A DNA stretch of 64,000 nt. It comes from Letharia columbiana. Lineage: Eukaryota > Ascomycota > Lecanoromycetes > Lecanorales > Parmeliaceae. The position numbers and the translations under genes were made by a program. The notes beneath the pieces are model-generated. The model was not told the origin of the DNA. It ran no database searches and saw nothing but the letters and a program-made list of their open reading frames with translations. Below are positions 59,436 to 64,000 of this stretch, one piece after another. The stretch's first letter is position 1. Every line of letters starts with the position of its first letter. The stretch spans positions 124,001-188,000 of the forward strand of contig NW_023501067.1 of NCBI RefSeq assembly GCF_014066305.1, written 5' to 3'.

Positions 59436-61005
59436 ATGCATCATGACCTCCAATCTAGCGCATGCAGCCGGGTATTTTCATTTATTGCCCTAACGCTTTT
59501 GCGTTTCCTCAGTAAGCCTCACTAAAACCATTGGGATGAATGAGGGCGATTGGAGAGGAAGACAAAGCTGATCTAATTTCCCCAGCTTTACCACCTTCTG
59601 CCCTCGCCAGTGATGCGCAGTTCTACGACTCCTCTTCCAAGATAGGCTTCGCTGTCTCCAGTGCGCCAAATTCATCTTCCACAAATCTTCTTTTTCAATT
59701 GTCCGCCCCCCAGGCTGCTGGCTGGGGTGCGGTCGGTTCAGGCACTCGGATGGACGGATCGTTGATGTTTGTTATATACGCATCTGGCAAAGACAATGGT
59801 AAGTAAGTGGTAGATACTCAGTAACCATGTTTGGCCAAACTAACCAACCAAATCCAATAGGTGTCACCGTTAGCGTTAGAACTGCCCAGTGAGTTGGAAC
59901 CTCAGATCAGGTTGTATCATCCTACTCATCCTCCTGCCAGCGGTCATAACACGCCAGAAGCTACCAACGACATCGATCTCGTCGTCTTGTCTACGACCAT
60001 CCAGAACTCTACCATGACAGCCAATGTAGTATGCTACAATTGTACCAAGTGGTCTTCGGGCAGCTCCATAGACGTGAATTCGACCAAGCAGCCATGGATC
60101 TGGGCAGTTGGGCCGGGAGACTCTTTGGTGTCTGCTTCCCAATCCGCCAACTTTAACCAACACGCAAATAATGGTAGGTAATGCACGGGTGATGCATGCC
60201 AATCATTGCCTGTCATGACTGAACTCTCCCCACAGGAAACTTCTTTGCGGACATGACGGCCGCCCGATCCGACTCACCAACGACCGCTCCCAACATCTCC
60301 GGAACATCCAACGTGAACACCAAACCATTGTCAAGTGCTTTCTCCGCTTTGGTCGTCATCCATGCCATCGGTCTCGCCGGCTCCTTCTTCCTCCTATTTC
60401 CCCTCGGGGTGATCCTCCTGCGGTGGTTCGGCTCGTTCAAGTTCCACTGGATGCTCCAGGTGGCCGCCAGCGCGATCTGTCTCGTCGGCCTGATCTGCGC
60501 AATTAGCTTGAGCGTCTTGGATCCCGAATACGCCTCTTTCAACCAGACGCATCAGATCCTAGGCATCATTGCCGTCGCCGTGCTACTCCCCCAGATCTAT
60601 TTCGGCTATTCCCACCACCGTAATTACAAGAAGCTTGGACAGCGCACCACGGTCTCTCATTTGCATCTCTGGTCTGGAAGATCAGTCGTCCTGCTCGGAA
60701 TGGTCAATGCCGTGCTGTAAGCTCCCTCGACTTTGCCCCCCTCTTCCTCCTCCACGCCCTACTGAGCGCTTCCATGGCACTCCGCGAAGCACGAATCCCA
60801 CTGATATGCCCCTTGAACCAGCGGCTTTGTTCTTGCAGACTCTAATACCGGCGCCGTTGTCGTCGCCGTTCTCGCCGTCACGATCCTGGTCATCACCGCC
60901 CTCGTTGTCTTCTTCGGCGCTAAGAAACGACGCCTCGCCCTCAACGCCAACTCTTCTCACTCGTCGGATATCGCTCTTAACCGCTACGAGTCGTTCCGCG
61001 GGTAG
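59436..61005 (+). CDS. AA8 cytochrome-domain plus cytochrome b561 membrane protein (CDH-type iron reductase family)
   Basis: 404 residues from six exons: 59436-59511, 59586-59798, 59861-59888 (28 nt), 59941-60173, 60236-60716 and 60822-61005, all in phase. After an N-terminal signal-type segment comes a cellobiose-dehydrogenase-like haem b domain (AA8/DOMON), from QFYDSSSKIGFAVSS to about residue 190. Candidate haem ligands are the Met in SGTRMDGSLMF and the His in NFNQHANNGNFF. The rest is a cytochrome b561-type five-helix region with conserved histidines in VVIHAIG, KFHWMLQ, FNQTHQILG and SHLHLWSGR, and a short Ser-rich tail. Probably a plasma-membrane or secretory-route electron-transfer protein. 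Skipping the 28-nt exon or the 52-bp intron after it gives a false stop, so naive gene models may truncate it. Confidence 0.88.
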
Positions 61006-61621
61006 AAGAGCGACTATACATGATACATGGGCGACGAGCGGCATTATTAGAGTTATGGCCGCGATTTGGGTGGTCAGCAGCAGTATTAGTGGTGAAACCG
61101 GCGGCGTTAGCTACAAACGGAGTTTGCTCGTTCCTAGAATTGAGATATAGAGGCGATCATGATTTTTGGGTCGTTTGGTCGCAAAGCCTTACGAAGGTTT
61201 TCCACTTTTGGCTGTGGCGACTCTAGGTTCCTATTCCTCTTTTTGCCATTTGAAGACGTGGAACATTCAATGCCAGCCAGCCAGACGAGATAAGTATAGA
61301 CCGCATGATAGATTTGAAAAGATTCTCACGCCTCTTCGTCATTCACGTCTTCCTATTACTACTAATACCTTTGCAGTCCACCTCTACAAAGCACCGTTCT
61401 CCATCAATCGCAAACTTCAAGCGCTACTCAAGTAAAGTGATTCATATACCAAGTCCAAAGCAGGCTATTCGTTTCCGAAAGGTTTCTCCAATACTTACGG
61501 CTGCCAGGGTTTGGAGGATGGCGTCTCTGAGGATCTGAAACGCTCCAGACATAAAACGATCATACGTCGAAGAGGATCGCATAGTTCACGATGTTTGCCA
61601 TCGTAGCGACATCCGCCCAAA

Positions 61622-61698
61622 AAACCCCCCCCGGGGGGGGGAAATAAAAAAGAAATTGGGGAAAAAAAAGGGAAAAAAAAAAAAAAAAAAAAAAACCG
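61622..61698 (+). repeat. Homopolymer cluster (C9-G9, then long A run)
   Basis: The sequence passes from CCCCCCCCC directly into GGGGGGGGG, then several A-rich steps and an A run of more than 20. A similar A run occurs at 61935-61950. It looks more like consensus noise at a read or contig join than natural sequence. Confidence 0.6.
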
Positions 61699-61861
61699 CC
61701 TTCCCCTTTCTTCCAGATTCTTTCGGGCAGCCCCAACAAAACCACACACAAGTTTCACGCGAGCAAAACGAGTCTCGCATACAAGACTCAATCGAAGTGG
61801 ACTAAAAGGCTCGACAAATCGGCTTTCATGATAGCCTTTGCCGTGGTGCTTTGACCTCCAT
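61699..61861 (+). repeat. Imperfect direct repeat, copy 1 (163 bp)
   Basis: Shares CTTCCAGATTCTTTCGGGCA, TCTCGCATACAAGACTCAAT, CGAAGTGGACTA and GCCGTGGTGCTTTGACCTCC in the same order with 62056-62255. It is ~37 bp shorter, with several small gaps. Confidence 0.8.
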
Positions 61862-62055
61862 TTACCACTCGCAAAAGTTCCCCCTCCACCCCATGATGTC
61901 GCGCCAACGGCATAGCATTAAGAGAAATAATTTCCAAAAAAAAAAAAATAAAAAAATTTTTTCAAAAACCCCAAAGAATGCTCCGCGGCTGGGTTATATT
62001 AAGGAGACTTGGGTCCAAAACGTTGGACCGACCAAGTCAAACCAAATTGCATGCA

Positions 62056-62255
62056 GCCCTTCCCCCTTTCTTCCAGATTCTTTCGGGCAGCCCCTCTTTT
62101 ACCCAACAAGCGCTGAATTCCACTTCACACCAAGATTTCACGTTCGTAGCAATAAACGAATCTCGCATACAAGACTCAATCGAAGTGGACTACAAAGGCT
62201 CGACAGAAATCAGGCTTTCTATAATAGCACTTTGCCGTGGTGCTTTGACCTCCAT
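62056..62255 (+). repeat. Imperfect direct repeat, copy 2 (200 bp)
   Basis: Fuller copy of 61699-61861. Differences are mostly small deletions in copy 1 rather than substitutions. Confidence 0.8.
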
Positions 62256-62409
62256 CGTCTCAATCACACCGGATTCTTCTTCGCTCGATCTGACCGTCGT
62301 GCTTCGTTGCTTACCGTCTCAATTCCAACAAACGAAACTCAGATGCCAGAAAGGATACAAGAATGAAACACGTCAACAAAGTTCCCCAAAAGGTTTCAGC
62401 GGGTTTCAC

Positions 62410-62612
62410 TGCAACACTCTTGGCTCCACAGCGCCGTATGGAGAATTTTTTCATTTGAACAGAGCCGCTTTGACAGCTGCAACACGGTTGGGTAAAACCC
62501 GGGAGTATGGACAAAAACACTCTTAGGCTTCAGCTGCTGGTTCAATAGCTGCAACACTGGTGCGTCAAAGCCCGGGGTATGGATAATTTTTTCATTTGAA
62601 CCAGCTGTTCCG
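62410..62612 (+). repeat. Tandem repeat, three diverged copies of a ~67-71-bp unit
   Basis: Units beginning CTGCAACAC at about 62409, 62477 and 62548. Copies 1 and 3 both contain GTATGGA.AATTTTTTCATTTG; copies 2 and 3 share CCCGGG/CCCGGGG-GTATGGA. Confidence 0.65.
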
Positions 62613-62678
62613 GCGTCATGATCGAACTATCAAGGCATCACTCTTTTACTACGCCGCTGTGCAATTCATACTTATTCA

Positions 62679-64000
62679 ATGATCTCAGGGTACTTGGACA
62701 TGATACCAACTTCCCGCGGTCTTCCCTCTATATCGGAGTATCTTGCATTCTTTACTTCTTGTTTCCTTGTCGTTTACGCCCCTTACGCTTCAGCAGGCAA
62801 TACTGGAAGCTCACTCTCTGCGATAGACAATCTTAATCTAATCGACGTTGGAAGTTCATCACCTGCTGCGGCCAATGCTGATGATGCAAGCTTATCCTCC
62901 TCTCAAACTGACAACCTCGATCCAGCCAATGCCGACCCAACCAATAACATAACGTGTGTCGGAGACAAATATGACTTGGACTTACCCATCAGCGCGGGCT
63001 TCAACCCCAACACCGTCAGCATGCAGCAGCTTTGCGCCAAGACGCAGTTCGGCGGTGGTCCACCCGGCCAACATGTCGGTGGCTGGATGCCAATGGGGCC
63101 GCTATTCCAACCAAGTGGTTTTCGACCTAAGCGCGGCCGCACAAATCAATCCGGTTCTGGCGAACCCCCGCATCATGTTAGGATGCTCCTACCGCTGCTT
63201 TTGCAACTACAACTTGGGACCTAACGCAGCCCAGCCGAGAGCAGTCCCGAATACAAACGTCTGGGAGTCTGATCAGACGTACGAGCTGCAGGTCGAGATA
63301 GTCGATGATTTTGACGTGGCTTGGACCACGAATTTGGGATCGGCGGAGCCTGGCAGCACGGTCGATGCACCGCAGATTTCGCACAAGGGAACAGCTGGTA
63401 CGAGCGATGTCCAAGTCTACGAACTACAGACTCTGAGCCAGCTGGCTTATACCGAGGACAAATTCAACACTCACCCTCGCTTCACTTATTCAAGCATGAA
63501 TGCCGAAAATGAGATTGAATGCCATGGTACCCTGCCCAGATTTCCGTTCCCCTCGCCTTACCGGGTTTCCGACTTCAGCACCTTGCAGGAGCTGTGCGCA
63601 GTGCAATTCTCCGGCGGCAACAGGTTAGTGCTCCACTCCCTCACGCCCACATGAGTTTCCAGCCCTCGCTCACCACATCCTCTGTCCAGTGGCGCAAATG
63701 CCGGAGGATACTGCCACCGCTCCGATCTGCCCGGCGGCGGTGTTTCCAAAACGGTCTTCTTCTCCGACGAACTCACCCCGCGGCACGACTGGACCTTCAA
63801 CGGCCCCAACTTCTTCTTCGCCGCCGCAATCCGCACCTATTGCTGGCCATTGTGTGCCTGTAACGGGGTCCCGCAGAAAAAAGGGCCCCGCGGCGGACGT
63901 TTTCAATTCCGTACTCTGGAACAGAGTCGCCGGCCAATCCTTCGCCCAACACGGCGACGGCTCCCGTGACGCTCGGCGCCACAGATTCCCAGCAGGGCGA
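62679..64000 (+). pseudogene. Secreted Cys-containing protein gene with frameshifts, 3' end beyond window
   Basis: Starts at 62679 with a hydrophobic secretion segment (LAFFTSCFLVVYAPYASAG). The mature part contains VSMQQLCAKTQFGGG and GQHVGGW, where the frame breaks near 63085 and resumes as CQWGRYSNQVVFDLS and ANPRIMLGCSYRCFCNYNLG. A normal intron (GTTAGT...TCCAG, ~63626-63690) then joins to SGANAGGYCHRSDL. After a homopolymer (AAAAAAGGGCCCC, ~63875-63890) the frame shifts again before VFNSVLWNRVAGQSFAQ. It shifts once more near the window end, before VTLGATDSQQG. These segments belong to one fungal secreted family of unknown function. The breaks mean either a pseudogene or sequence errors; the messy DNA just upstream makes errors a serious possibility. 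Confidence 0.55.

Larger units (their letters stand above)
61006..62678. other. Non-coding or poorly assembled region with homopolymers and duplications
   Basis: No gene. It contains long A runs, a C9G9 block, an imperfect ~165-200-bp duplication and a three-copy ~70-bp repeat, listed separately. Confidence 0.55.

Noticed and set aside
1..64000. tRNA, rRNA, CRISPR arrays, telomeric repeats and bacterial-type operons
   Set aside because: I looked for conserved tRNA boxes, TTAGGG runs, spaced repeats and ribosome-binding sites and saw none; the gene architecture is eukaryotic. A tRNA scan was not run, so a missed tRNA is possible.

Overview
The window looks like a piece of a filamentous ascomycete (Pezizomycotina) nuclear genome. 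The evidence is genes with many short (47-80 bp) GT-AG introns, fungus-specific families (fungal STAND/NACHT proteins, Zn(II)2Cys6 regulator, fungal rhodopsin-like membrane protein, AA8/cytochrome b561 protein, SNF1 kinase), and gene-rich DNA of ordinary composition broken by very AT-rich blocks. In those blocks CpA and TpG are almost absent while TpA is abundant, as expected for repeats inactivated by repeat-induced point mutation (RIP). No class-level assignment is justified. All function calls rest on motif and family recognition by eye; no search was run. Exon joins were checked for splice dinucleotides and reading-frame phase.

Layout. 1-6.8 kb: an MFS anion:cation-type transporter diverges from a TauD/TfdA-type dioxygenase, followed by a rhodopsin-like membrane protein. 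8.4-22.6 kb: an island of signalling-type NTPases. It holds a DUF7708-type protein with a decayed P-loop, an AAA+ ATPase whose penultimate domain is split by a 2.35 kb intron full of AT-rich mutated DNA, and a NACHT STAND receptor. 23.3-26.3 kb: a PLC-like phosphodiesterase divergent from the NACHT gene, then a DUF6914-like protein. 29.3-32.4 kb: a secreted protein and a SAM methyltransferase. 32.9-41.5 kb: a heavily mutated AT-rich repeat block. Near its left edge sits a 981-bp element with ~54-bp inverted ends and a 9-bp target duplication. 41.8-47.9 kb: an AflR-like Zn2Cys6 regulator, a peroxisomal dienoyl-CoA isomerase-like enzyme ending in AKL, and an alpha-helical N-terminal domain/zinc-finger protein. 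48.2-50.3 kb: a multi-pass membrane protein gene broken by three frameshifts. 51.6-52.4 kb: a C-tract/G-tract low-complexity region over a small cysteine-rich gene candidate. 52.7-61.0 kb: conserved core-type genes (SNF1 kinase, a mitochondrial-type protein of unknown function, an AA8-cytochrome b561 membrane protein). 61.6-64 kb: homopolymers, an imperfect duplication and a frameshifted secreted-protein gene; this part may be poorly assembled.

How the parts may work together (inference). The transporter/dioxygenase pair shares an ~820 bp intergenic region and may form a small uptake-and-oxidation module. The two STAND-like genes, the AAA+ gene, the helical-domain/zinc-finger gene and the phosphodiesterase next to the NACHT receptor resemble the gene content of fungal self/non-self recognition or stress-response regions. 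The AflR-like regulator, isomerase and methyltransferase on either side of the mutated block could be survivors of an eroded biosynthetic locus. The most unusual single structure is the AAA+ gene, which appears to keep a complete reading frame across a transposon-sized, mutated intron.
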